Assembly (NCBI GenBank): GCA_018814045.1
Contig: JAHJAR010000200.1
Span: 1-61,612, forward strand
Origin: Planctomycetota bacterium
GTDB taxonomy: Bacteria; Planctomycetota; Phycisphaerae; UBA1845; Fen-1342
Direction of reading: 5' to 3'
Length of the DNA stretch: 61,612 bases
The notes beneath the pieces were generated by a model. The model was not told where the DNA came from. It saw nothing but the letters and a program-made list of their open reading frames with translations, and did no database searches. The stretch's first letter is position 1, and every line of letters begins with the position of its first letter. Below are positions 26,019 through 34,795 of the stretch, piece after piece. The translations under genes were made by a program, and so were the position numbers.

Positions 26019-28745
26019 ATGACTGAGATCATGAAACTCCACCGCCCCCTGCGATCGCTGACTTTCGTGGCCCTGCTGGCCACCGCCACTCTCTCCGTAC
26101 GGCTTCACGCGCAAGACACTAACGACCCGGCCCACACCGACATCGACCGCATGGTGCGGCAAGGTATGGCCGAGGCCCTGGAAGCGCGGTTTCGTGGCGG
26201 CCGAACACCTGAGGAGCTGGGCTGGATCGCCCAGGCCTATGCGAACAAGGCTCGCCGCGACCAGAAGGCCGAACGCGAGCAGGCCTTCCAACAGGCGGAG
26301 AAGCGGTACTTGAAGTGGATTGATGCGGCCGCGAACGCCGCGCAGGGCGACGCTGCGGTGCGCGCCGTCGCAACGATCAACGCGCGCTACGAGTACGCCA
26401 ACATGATCACCTCCGCCTGGGCGGCGCGTGAACTCGACGAGTTCGAGATTACGGCCGGCCAGCGCGGCGACCGCGACGGTTTGCAGGCACTGTTCGAGAA
26501 AGCCCGCGCGCAATACGCGCTGGCCCGCGAGGCCCTCATACCGCTGCGACAGGAACTCGCCCTGCGTGAAGACGAGTTCCTCGCCCTGGGCATCTATGAC
26601 CGGATCAAGGAACTGCACCTGGACATCGCGTTCAACCTCGGCTGGGCGAGCCTCTATGCGGGGCTGGTCATGCCGCCGGACGGCCAGGGTCGTTCTGCGG
26701 CGCTGCGTGACGCCGCGCAAGAGTTCCAGGGCCTGATCGACAGCGGGCAAACCGGCCCAACGATGTACCAATGCTATCTTGGCCTGGCGATGGCCTTGCG
26801 CGAACAGGGGCGCTTCGACGAAGCCGAGCGCAACTTCGGTTTCGCGCTGGACGAGGGCGTCGAGCCGGCAGTCGCGGCTCAGGTGCGTTATGAGCTGGCC
26901 CGTTGCCAGCTGGCCGTGGGCAAGTTTAACGAGGCGCGGGTCACGCTGGAGCCATTGGTTAATAAGGACGCCGCTCGCCTGGACCCCGAAGATCAGGCGT
27001 CGAAGTTCCATATCTACCTGGCTTATTTGTGGGACGCGAACAGCTACCTCATCGAAGCCGAGGCCCAGCGCCGTCAGGCCCCCGGCAGCCCGTCGCGTAC
27101 CGCGATCCTGCGGCAGGCGCAGCGCGCTCGCGAACGCGGCCTGGCCAAGATGAACCGGCTCCGGCGCCTGCGCGGCCCCTGGCCCGCGATCGTGCAGCTT
27201 TACGTGGCCGCCAGTGTCGACGCCAAGGCCGACCTCCAGACTCTCAGCCCGACCGAACTGCTGCTCACCGCCCAGCAGTTGATGGATTCCCAGCAGTATC
27301 AGGCGGCCTTGGAGCGTTTGCAGGCAGCGCTTGAGCGCGATGAGATTGAGAGTGATCTGAACGGGGAACTCCTCTTCGAACTCGGCAAGTGCCAGTACCT
27401 TCTCAAGGATAACCGCTCCGCCGCGCAGACGTTCCAAGACATGGCGCGCGAGCACAAGAGCCACGAGAGAGCCCCGCAGGCGGCGGCGTACGCATACCAG
27501 TTGTGGGCCGAGCTGGCCAACAAAAGCACCGCCAAGGCTGACTACGCCCATCTCGCCGACACGCTACTGAATCTGTTGGAGAGCTTCCCCGAGCATGAGA
27601 AACGCGCCGAGGCAATGTGGTGGCTGCCGGTCGCCCTGCAACACGCTGGGCGCTACGCCGAGGCCGCCGAGCAGTTTGGCAAGGTGCCCGATGACTCACG
27701 CCATGCGGAGGAAGCCCGCTTTCGGCGCGCCGTTTGCACGCGACAGGCGTGCGAAGCCACGCGCGGCCAGCTCTCTGAAGAGGAATACTCGCGCCACGCT
27801 CGTCGGGCCGCCGCCGATCTGCTGCGGTACGCCGGCGACGCCCTCGCGCGGGCCGCCACGGCGCTCGACCCCGAGAGCGTACGCGACTGGTCAGCTCAAG
27901 CGCGTGTGCACGCCGCCGAGTTGCAGATCGCGCCCGGCGTGGCGCGCTACCGCGAAGCGCTGGCCACGCTGGAGCCTTTCGAACAGCACTACGCCAGCAG
28001 CCCCCATACCGGGCGCGCGCTGGCCGCGCGCATCCGCGCCTACCGCGGGGTGCGCGAATACGATCAGGCGGCCAAAGTCCTCGATCAGTACCTGCAAACC
28101 GTGCCGGCCGAGCAGGCCGGCGCCGTGCTGTCGGTCCTCGCCCAAGGCATGCAGGAAGAAGTTGAACGCCTGCGCGAAGACGGGCAGTCCGCTGCGGCGC
28201 GCAAGCTGGCCGAGGAATCGATCCCGACCTTCCAGCAACTCGAGCAGTGGTTCCTGGCCGACCCGCGCCGGGCCAAAAACGCCCAGGTGGCCGCGTTCGG
28301 CCTGGTGCGGATGACACACCTGGCCGGCCGCCTGGACGAAGCTCGCCAGAAGGTCGAGAAGCTCCTGACGGAGGACCCCAAGAACGGCAACTATCGCCGC
28401 TTGCACGCCCTGCTTCTCACCGAGCAACTCGCCCCCGCCGCCCCCGCCGCGGACGTGCAGCAAGCCCAGGAGGCCTGGGCCACGCTCTTGAAGGATCCCG
28501 CCATCCGGACCCAGGCCCCACAGCGCTACTGGGAGGCCCGTTACCACTGGCTCGCGCTGGCGTTGCGGCTGGGCCAGGCCGCTGACGTCGAGAAGGCCAT
28601 TCGACAGGAACGCATCTGGTACTCCGACCTGGGCGGGCCGCCTTGGCACGAGAAGCTGAACGCCCTCTACCAGGAAGCGGCACAGCAGGCCAACGTCACA
28701 CCCCAGACCGCTCCCGCCTCCCGCCCAGCCCGCAATGCCCCCTGA
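26019..28745 (+). CDS. Large secreted TPR-repeat protein
   Basis: The 908-residue protein begins with a signal peptide (LTFVALLATATLSV, then LHAQ) and is otherwise almost entirely helical, alanine- and glutamate-rich repeats. TPR-like 34-residue units are visible, for example CYLGLAMALREQGRFDEAERNFGFALD and AMWWLPVALQHAGRYAEAAEQF. It is probably a periplasmic adaptor. ATG 26031 is an equally possible start with GAG just upstream. It follows vWA-exbB-exbD-exbD in the same direction, so a scaffold role in that envelope machine is likely but inferred. Confidence 0.85.
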   Translation: MTEIMKLHRPLRSLTFVALLATATLSVRLHAQDTNDPAHTDIDRMVRQGMAEALEARFRGGRTPEELGWIAQAYANKARRDQKAEREQAFQQAEKRYLKWIDAAANAAQGDAAVRAVATINARYEYANMITSAWAARELDEFEITAGQRGDRDGLQALFEKARAQYALAREALIPLRQELALREDEFLALGIYDRIKELHLDIAFNLGWASLYAGLVMPPDGQGRSAALRDAAQEFQGLIDSGQTGPTMYQCYLGLAMALREQGRFDEAERNFGFALDEGVEPAVAAQVRYELARCQLAVGKFNEARVTLEPLVNKDAARLDPEDQASKFHIYLAYLWDANSYLIEAEAQRRQAPGSPSRTAILRQAQRARERGLAKMNRLRRLRGPWPAIVQLYVAASVDAKADLQTLSPTELLLTAQQLMDSQQYQAALERLQAALERDEIESDLNGELLFELGKCQYLLKDNRSAAQTFQDMAREHKSHERAPQAAAYAYQLWAELANKSTAKADYAHLADTLLNLLESFPEHEKRAEAMWWLPVALQHAGRYAEAAEQFGKVPDDSRHAEEARFRRAVCTRQACEATRGQLSEEEYSRHARRAAADLLRYAGDALARAATALDPESVRDWSAQARVHAAELQIAPGVARYREALATLEPFEQHYASSPHTGRALAARIRAYRGVREYDQAAKVLDQYLQTVPAEQAGAVLSVLAQGMQEEVERLREDGQSAAARKLAEESIPTFQQLEQWFLADPRRAKNAQVAAFGLVRMTHLAGRLDEARQKVEKLLTEDPKNGNYRRLHALLLTEQLAPAAPAADVQQAQEAWATLLKDPAIRTQAPQRYWEARYHWLALALRLGQAADVEKAIRQERIWYSDLGGPPWHEKLNALYQEAAQQANVTPQTAPASRPARNAP

Positions 28746-28910
28746 CAGCAGCCGTGGGTCGGCCCGCGCGCATTCGCATCCCGGCCGCTCCGTACGCCGC
28801 GACCGGTCTGGTTCTGCCTCCAGTCCCGGGCTGACTCCGGTTGTGCCCGCCCCGCAGACCCAGGCGCAGCGCGGCTTGTCAACCGGCCGCGCCCGGCTAC
28901 ACTGGCCCAC

Positions 28911-30209
28911 ATGCGGAAGAACTACATCCTAGATGCGAACATCCTGATTCACGACCCCAACTCACTGCTTCAGTTCGCCGACAACACTGTCATCATTCCC
29001 GTCGGCGTAATCAGCGAGATCGACCGCTTCAAGAAGGAGCGGACCGACCGCGGCTATAACGCGCGCGCCGTCGTTCGTCTGCTTGATTCACTGCGCAACG
29101 AGCAAAGCCTGGCGTATGGCGTCACCCTGGACAGCGGCGGGCAGGTCAAGGTCTATTGCGACCCGGACAATCCTCTGGAAAACGGGAAAGGACCGGCCGA
29201 CGCCGAAATCCTGCGCGTGGCCCAGTCTATCCAAACCGCCGACCCCCAAACGCCCGTCATCATCGTCACCAAGGATATCAACCTCCGCATCCGTGCTGAT
29301 GCGGCGGGGCTGCACGCAGAGGATTACGAGTCGGATCGCGTCCAGCTCGCCGACCTCTACAGCGGCCAGTCGGAACGGGTGCTTGACCCGCAGGCGTTCG
29401 CCGATTTCCAGGCCAACGGGCAGCTCCCGATTTCCGACACGGTGGTCGTCCCCAATGAGTACGTTCTATTGCGCTGCCCCAGCACGCGCACGACCGCTCT
29501 GGCGCGCGTCGACACGGAAGCGCGCAACCTGATCAGCTTGCAGGAACCAGACAAGTCGCTCTGCGGCATCAAGCCGCGCAACAAGGAGCAGTACTTCGCC
29601 ATCGACGCCCTGCTCGACGAACGCATTCAAATGGTCACTCTGATGGGCAAGGCCGGTACGGGCAAGACACTGCTCGCCATCGCCGCCGCCTTGCACTTGA
29701 GCGTAAAACGGCGGCGTTATCGCGGCATGCTGGTCTGTCGTCCTATCTTCCCCGTCGGCCGTGACTTGGGTTACCTGCCCGGTGACATCGGACGCAAGCT
29801 CGACCCCTGGATGAAACCGGTCGAGGACACAATCGAGTTCCTGCTCGATGCCGGCGGGCCCATCCGCAATCACGAGGATTGCGCCGGCCTGATCAGCGGC
29901 GGGCTTATCGAAGTGCAACCCCTCACCTACATCCGCGGCCGCAGCATCTCCAACCGCTTTGTCGTCATCGACGAAGCACAGAACCTTACCCCGCTGGAAG
30001 TCAAAACCATCATCACGCGCATCGGCGAGGCGGCGAAAGTCGTGCTGACCGGCGATCCGTACCAGATCGACAACCCCTACGTCGACGCCAACAGCAACGG
30101 CTTTGCCTACCTGGTAAACCGGTTTCGGGCCGAGTCAATCGCCGCGCACATCGAACTACGCAAGGGCGAACGCAGCCTGTTGGCCGAGCTGGCGGCCAAT
30201 CTTCTCTGA
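28911..30209 (+). CDS. PIN-PhoH fusion protein (PhoH2 type)
   Basis: The 432-residue cytoplasmic protein joins an N-terminal PIN ribonuclease domain (NYILDANILIHDP, acidic residues, and ADAEILRVAQ) to a PhoH ATPase. The ATPase has Walker A LMGKAGTGKTLLA near residue 244, Walker B FVVIDEAQN near residue 350 and VVLTGDPYQIDNP. The family is described as a sequence-specific RNA unwinding and cleaving protein in some bacteria. The start ATG 28911 gives MRKNYILDANIL, the expected position for the PIN aspartate. It lies 435 bases before the large RNA candidate. Confidence 0.9.
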   Translation: MRKNYILDANILIHDPNSLLQFADNTVIIPVGVISEIDRFKKERTDRGYNARAVVRLLDSLRNEQSLAYGVTLDSGGQVKVYCDPDNPLENGKGPADAEILRVAQSIQTADPQTPVIIVTKDINLRIRADAAGLHAEDYESDRVQLADLYSGQSERVLDPQAFADFQANGQLPISDTVVVPNEYVLLRCPSTRTTALARVDTEARNLISLQEPDKSLCGIKPRNKEQYFAIDALLDERIQMVTLMGKAGTGKTLLAIAAALHLSVKRRRYRGMLVCRPIFPVGRDLGYLPGDIGRKLDPWMKPVEDTIEFLLDAGGPIRNHEDCAGLISGGLIEVQPLTYIRGRSISNRFVVIDEAQNLTPLEVKTIITRIGEAAKVVLTGDPYQIDNPYVDANSNGFAYLVNRFRAESIAAHIELRKGERSLLAELAANLL

Positions 30210-30263
30210 CGTCACCGCCGCCTGCTGACAATTTGTGAATGAAGCGCGGCACGGCGCCTTCTC

Positions 30264-30391
30264 CCAAGGACCTATCCCAGAACCGTCCAGAGGTGGGCAG
30301 CAGAACCGAGCCGCGCACGTAAGCAAGCAGTTTTTCGGCAAGCGCCCCCGTACAATCGCGGCCCGGAAGGAGTCTTGGGATAGGTTCTAAA
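30264..30391. repeat. Palindromic MITE-like element, family B copy 2
   Basis: The left end has CCAAGGACCTATCCCAGAACC and the right end has TTGGGATAGGTTCTAA, forming a terminal inverted repeat (quoted in part). The interior GCAGAACCGAGCCGCGCACG and TAAGCAAGC matches the complement of 19835-19880 nearly base for base. The element lies between the phoH2 gene and the promoter of the large RNA. No ORF is evident in it. Confidence 0.75.
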
Positions 30392-30458
30392 CCGGTTGCG
30401 CGGGCGTTGGGGAGCGTAGTCTGTGGTGCGGGGCGCCGCGGGATTCCGTTGAGCCGTT

Positions 30459-30480
30459 CATGACAAGTTGTTAATAACTT
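30459..30480 (+). promoter_or_regulatory. Perfect inverted repeat upstream of the large RNA
   Basis: GACAAGTT and AACTTGTC flank a six-base spacer in AT-richer DNA. They sit about 165 bases before the inferred transcription start. This could be an operator or a hairpin; no factor can be named. Confidence 0.4.
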
Positions 30481-30609
30481 GTCGAGAGCTGAGTTTTGAC
30501 AGATTTGTTATGAATGTGCTGTCTTTCGATAAAGCGGCGGGATCATGCGCTTACGTATTTCGTGCGATGCGCAAGTCGTTGGTAACATGGTGTCAATAAC
30601 CCTGAGTCT

Positions 30610-30638
30610 TTGACTGTGCGCGTATTGTATGCTATATT
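30610..30638 (+). promoter_or_regulatory. Sigma-70-like promoter for the large RNA
   Basis: TTGACT (30610-30615) and TATATT (30633-30638) are separated by exactly 17 bases. This is the best promoter match noticed in this GC-rich window. The expected start six to seven bases after the -10 is G30645, which is also the first base of the long-range stem that closes the RNA. Confidence 0.75.
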
Positions 30639-30644
30639 ATCGGT

Positions 30645-31699
30645 GCGACGCTGAGGTCGCGAGTGCTTGGCACCTCAGGCGGTCCAAACAGCTCCGGCAG
30701 GGTAAAGCGATTGCCCCAGGAGCGTTGGTCAGTCGGCAGCAATGTGCGACGCAACGCGAGGTGAACCCATAGCCCGGGCGGGGCCTTACCCGAGTGTTTT
30801 GGATCGTACCGGTGCGAAAACCCTATGAGGGTTGTTCCGCGTGTCGCCGGGAGCTTGCTGCCGACGACAGACGGAGCCGAGCGAGAACCGATTGAGACTC
30901 TGGGGCGCCGGAAGGCGCGGCTCTTCGGAGCCGCGCATCGAAGCGCGTGAGAGGAGTCTGGGCGAAATCCCGGGCAAGGTTTTCGCGGGAGAGCCCTGAA
31001 AGGGACGAAGCCCATGGGAGCAGCCAGCGGCTGGAGCACTAACCCTGCACCCGGTCGCCAGGGACTCTCGTAAGGGTCAAAGCCCAGGAACCGCAGCCCG
31101 TCGGGCTGGCTGCCGCTTCGGCGGCGGTGTAACGACGGGAGAAACGGTAGGTGGGTGCTTCCGGGCGGAGACGCTCCGGATACCTTGCGAGAGGGGAACG
31201 CTCCGAAGGGAGAATCCCAAGAGCGCCGCCGGTGTGAAACAAAACCGGCAGGGCTTCGAAGGGAGAAAGCCGTCAAGAGGGTAGCCAAACCCTGAAGGCG
31301 GAACGAAGCGGGCAGGCAAAACCCGTAGCGAGTGGACCTTCGAAACCTCATGTGCTGTAGGGAACGAAAGCCCAAGAGAGGAGCTGGCAGGCTGCGGCAG
31401 GCTGGCAAGGATCCGCTGGATAATACTCTGAAGGAAGGTGAAGCTCGAAGAGAGGACGCGACTGGATGCTGAACGGTAACCAGCGCAGCCCGTTGCGGAA
31501 AAACCACACAGCCGGGGCAAAGGCTAACGGCAAAGTGGGAGCGCAGAACCAATAGCGGCGCTACTGTGACAGGTCAGAAACTCTGAACGAGCGGCCAATT
31601 CCGAGAGGACGATCCGAGCCCAACGCCACGGGTCGGTCAGCGGATGCGAATACTCTGAAGGGCAGAGCGGGCACTCCCATACCTCACGTCGCTTTTTTT
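30645..31699 (+). ncRNA. Large structured non-coding RNA candidate (~1.05 kb), class unknown
   Basis: The 5' segments GCGACGCTGAGGT (30645-30657) and GAGTGC (30661-30666) pair with ACCTCACGTCGC (31681-31692) and GCACTC (31671-31676). This closes the RNA with about 18 base pairs, and T7 follows immediately. Local hairpins include GCGCGGCTC-TTCG-GAGCCGCGC (30915-30936), GCCGC-TTCG-GCGGC (31112-31125) and GCCGGT/ACCGGC (31228-31249). CGAAGGGAGAA occurs at 31204 and 31257, and AATACTCTGAAGG at 31422 and 31649. No plausible protein is encoded on the plus strand. The minus strand can be read open over most of it, but the translation is Ser/Arg/Pro-rich and unlike protein. I do not recognise it as rRNA, RNase P, tmRNA or a group I/II intron. 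Confidence 0.8.
31681..31699 (+). terminator. Terminator of the large RNA
   Basis: ACCTCACGTCGC is followed directly by seven T residues. Unusually, the 5' arm of the terminator stem is the start of the RNA itself about 1 kb away, rather than a local arm. Confidence 0.65.
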
Positions 31700-31823
31700 G
31701 CGCGCCCATTCGGCCACCTGACCCGGCTCCACCTCCGGCTCACCAACCCGTCGCTCCACATTGACAACTCGCCGCATCTGTGCTGACCTACGTGCTTCCG
31801 TCCCCGTGCTTTGGAGGTACCAT

Positions 31824-32942
31824 ATGATCGATCCCCGCATGACCAAGCTGGCTGAGACGCTGATCAACTACTCGTGCGCGCTGAAGGCCGGCGAGAAGAT
31901 CCTGATCGAAGCGATCGATGTACCGCACGAGTTCACCTGCGAGTGCGTGCGTGTAGCCCGCGAATCCGGCGGTTCGCCGCTGGTTACGCTGAAGAGCAAT
32001 CAGATCAACCGGGCCCTGATGACCAACGGTTCGGAGGATCAGTACAACCTGATGGCCGACGTCGAGAAGCTCCGCATGGACAATGTGCAGTGCTACATCG
32101 GGGCACGCGGCAATCCCAATGTCTCAGAGCTCTCCGACGTCGCCAACGAGAAGCAAAAGATATACGAGTCGACCGTCTGGAAACGCGTGCACATCGAAAC
32201 GCGGGTGCCCAAGACACGCTGGGTCGTGATCCGCTGGCCGAGCCCCAGTTTCTCCCAGATGGCGGACATGTCCACCGAGGCGTTCGAGGATTTCTACTTC
32301 GACGTCTGCACGCTCGACTACGCCAAGATGAGTCGCGCCTTGCAGCCCCTCAAAAAACGGATGGACGCAACCAACCAGGTCCATCTCAAGGGCCCCGGCG
32401 ACACCGATCTGACTTTCTCGATCAAGGGCATCCCCGCGATCCCCTGCGAGGGCCGGCACAACATCCCCGACGGCGAGATCTTCACCGCCCCGGTCAAGAA
32501 CAGCGTCAACGGCGTGATCCAGTATAACACTCCCACGCTCTACCGCGGCACGACCCACGAGAACGTGCGCCTGGTCTTCCGGGAGGGAAAGATCGTCGAG
32601 GCCACCAGCTCGAACACCGACGCGCTCAACGCGGTCCTCGATTCCGACGAGGGTGCGCGCTATACGGGCGAGTTCGCGCTCGGCATCAACCCCCACATCA
32701 CGCGGGCCATGAAGGACACACTCTTCGACGAGAAGATCAGCGGCAGCATCCACCTAACCCCCGGCGCCGCCTATGACGACGCCCCCAACGGCAACGAAAG
32801 CGAAGTCCACTGGGACCTCGTCATGATCCAGACGCCGGAGTACGGCGGCGGCGAGATCCACTTCGACGGCCAGCTCATCCGCAAGGACGGGCTGTTTGTC
32901 CCGGAGGATCTGCGCCCCCTGAACCCGGACGAGCTGAAGTAA
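31824..32942 (+). CDS. M29-family aminopeptidase
   Basis: The 372-residue cytoplasmic enzyme resembles the thermophilic aminopeptidases of family M29 (AmpS/PepS type). These use two divalent metals to remove N-terminal residues. Recognisable segments are MTKLAETLINYSCALKAGEK near the start, the metal-ligand region EGRHNIPDGEIFTAP, the segment FALGINPHITRAM, and SGSIHLTPGAAYDDAPNGNESEVHWDLVM (quoted as landmarks only). GGAGGT lies five bases before ATG 31824; upstream codons are not protein-like. It follows the large RNA after 124 bases. Confidence 0.88.
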   Translation: MIDPRMTKLAETLINYSCALKAGEKILIEAIDVPHEFTCECVRVARESGGSPLVTLKSNQINRALMTNGSEDQYNLMADVEKLRMDNVQCYIGARGNPNVSELSDVANEKQKIYESTVWKRVHIETRVPKTRWVVIRWPSPSFSQMADMSTEAFEDFYFDVCTLDYAKMSRALQPLKKRMDATNQVHLKGPGDTDLTFSIKGIPAIPCEGRHNIPDGEIFTAPVKNSVNGVIQYNTPTLYRGTTHENVRLVFREGKIVEATSSNTDALNAVLDSDEGARYTGEFALGINPHITRAMKDTLFDEKISGSIHLTPGAAYDDAPNGNESEVHWDLVMIQTPEYGGGEIHFDGQLIRKDGLFVPEDLRPLNPDELK

Positions 32943-33184
32943 TCCGTCGGCCGCTGCGCGCAGCACGACTCATCCGTGCCACGGCCCAGAGCCTATGCGA
33001 CGTGGCGCGGCCGCATTATGGGCGGAAGATCCCCCGGCCGCAGCGCCGCTGCAAACACAAGACCGAACTGGCCGCGCGGATCACCCTCGGTCCGATGGCT
33101 TAACGACGTTTGCCCTGCGCACCGGCGATGAAGGACGTGAACTGCTCGATTGACCACGCCCCCGCAGCGTGGTATCGAACGAAC

Positions 33185-34738
33185 ATGAGACGCCACGAAA
33201 CGATCGCGATCCTCGACTTCGGCAGCCAATACTCGCAGTTGATCGCCCGCCGGGTGCGGGAGAACCGCGTCTACAGTGAGTTGCTGCCCCCGCAGACACC
33301 GCCCAGCCGCCTGCGCGAGATCGGTGCGCGTGGCATCATCCTGTCCGGCGGCCCGGCCAGCGTGTACAGCGCAGAGGCCCCGCTGTGTGACCCCGGGATC
33401 TTCGAGTTGGACCTGCCGGTCCTGGGCATCTGCTACGGTATGCAGGTTGCGGCCAAGCTGCTGGGCGGTGACGTGGGCGCCGCCGTGGCCCGCGAGTATG
33501 GCCGCGTTCGTCTGCACATCGCCTCCGCCGAAGGCATCCTCGCCCACCTGCCGCCGGAGACTTCGGTGTGGATGAGTCACGGCGACGTGGTCACGCAGAT
33601 CGGCGAGTGCTTCACCAGCCTGGCCCGCACGGCCCAGTGCCCCATCGCCGCGGTCCGCCACAAGAGCCGCGCGGTCTATGGCGTGCAGTTTCACCCGGAA
33701 GTGACGCACACGCCGCTCGGTCGCCAGATCATTCGCAATTTTATATACGACATTTGCGGCTGCGCCGGAGACTGGAGCGTCAAGAATGTGATCGATGCGG
33801 CCGTCGCGGCGGTGCGTGAGCAGGTCGGCCCGGACGACCGGGTGATCTGCGGCTTGTCGGGCGGTGTGGACAGCAGTGTGACCGCGGCCCTCGTACAGCG
33901 CGCGATCGGCTCGCGCCTGGTATGCATCTTTGTGGACAACGGTCTCCTGCGTCAGAATGAAGCCGGGCTCGTGGAAGCGACCTTTCACGACCACTTCGGC
34001 ATGGAACTGCGCGTGGCCAACGCGCGCGACCGCTTCTTGACCGCCTTGGCGGATGTCACCGAGCCCCGGGAAAAACGGCGGATCGTCGGGCGCGAGTTCA
34101 TCGAAGTCTTCAAAGCTGAAGCCGCGCGCATCGAGCGGGCCCGCTTCCTCGCCCAGGGCACGATCTACCCCGATGTGATCGAATCCGGGCACGGGCCGAC
34201 CGGGCACTCCGCCGTGATCAAGCTGCATCACAACGTCGGCGCGCTGCCCGCCGAGTTGGGCTTCGAGCTGGTCGAGCCGCTGCGGCAGTTGTTCAAGGAC
34301 GAGGTGCGGCAGGTCGGCGAGGCGCTCGGCTTGCCCGAGGATCTGGTTTGGCGACACCCGTTCCCGGGGCCAGGCTTGGCCGTGCGCGTGATCGGGGCGG
34401 TAACACCGGAACGGTTGGACATTCTGCGCGCCGCGGACGAGATTCTGCTGGAAGAGCTGCTGGCAGCCGGCTGGTACGCAAAGGTGGCCCAGGCGTTCGC
34501 CGTCCTGGTGCCGATCCCCAGCGTAGGTGTGATGGGGGACGGCCCCACCTACGAGGGGCAGAACCTGATCGTGCTGCGGCTGGTCGAATCCAGCGATTTC
34601 ATGACCGCCGACTGGGTGCGCATCGATTATGAGATCCTCGCCACGGTCAGCAACCGCATCATCAACGAGGTCTCAGGCGTCAACCGCGTCACCTACGACA
34701 TCACCAGCAAGCCCCCGGGCACCATCGAGTGGCAATAG
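33185..34738 (+). CDS. guaA: GMP synthase (glutamine-hydrolysing)
   Basis: GuaA converts XMP to GMP using glutamine and ATP. The N-terminal GATase has LDFGSQYSQLIARRVRE, the nucleophile in LGICYGMQ (Cys near residue 83) and YGVQFHPEVTHT. The ATP-PPase domain has the P-loop GLSGGVDSSVTAALVQRA near residue 222. The C-terminal dimerisation domain ends with the typical KPPGTIEWQ. ATG 33185 gives 517 residues, normal length; a longer upstream frame lacks support. It is a single purine gene here, not in an operon. Confidence 0.96.
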   Translation: MRRHETIAILDFGSQYSQLIARRVRENRVYSELLPPQTPPSRLREIGARGIILSGGPASVYSAEAPLCDPGIFELDLPVLGICYGMQVAAKLLGGDVGAAVAREYGRVRLHIASAEGILAHLPPETSVWMSHGDVVTQIGECFTSLARTAQCPIAAVRHKSRAVYGVQFHPEVTHTPLGRQIIRNFIYDICGCAGDWSVKNVIDAAVAAVREQVGPDDRVICGLSGGVDSSVTAALVQRAIGSRLVCIFVDNGLLRQNEAGLVEATFHDHFGMELRVANARDRFLTALADVTEPREKRRIVGREFIEVFKAEAARIERARFLAQGTIYPDVIESGHGPTGHSAVIKLHHNVGALPAELGFELVEPLRQLFKDEVRQVGEALGLPEDLVWRHPFPGPGLAVRVIGAVTPERLDILRAADEILLEELLAAGWYAKVAQAFAVLVPIPSVGVMGDGPTYEGQNLIVLRLVESSDFMTADWVRIDYEILATVSNRIINEVSGVNRVTYDITSKPPGTIEWQ

Positions 34739-34795
34739 GCCGGCGGGCCCCGGGCGCAACGCGGATGATCCACAACCCGCATAGGATAGACAATC

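Noticed and set aside
26010-27551. Minus-strand frame opposite the TPR gene
   Set aside because: It mirrors a clear signal-peptide TPR protein and has no motif of its own.
30632-31552. Long open frames on the minus strand over the large RNA
   Set aside because: Their translations are Ser/Arg/Pro/Phe-rich with few acidic residues and no motif. The plus-strand promoter, end pairing and T-tract explain the region better.
30645-31699. Group II intron, RNase P or rRNA
   Set aside because: No domain V signature, no RNase P core motifs and no rRNA-like segments were seen, although the 5' GTGCGAC recalls intron starts.
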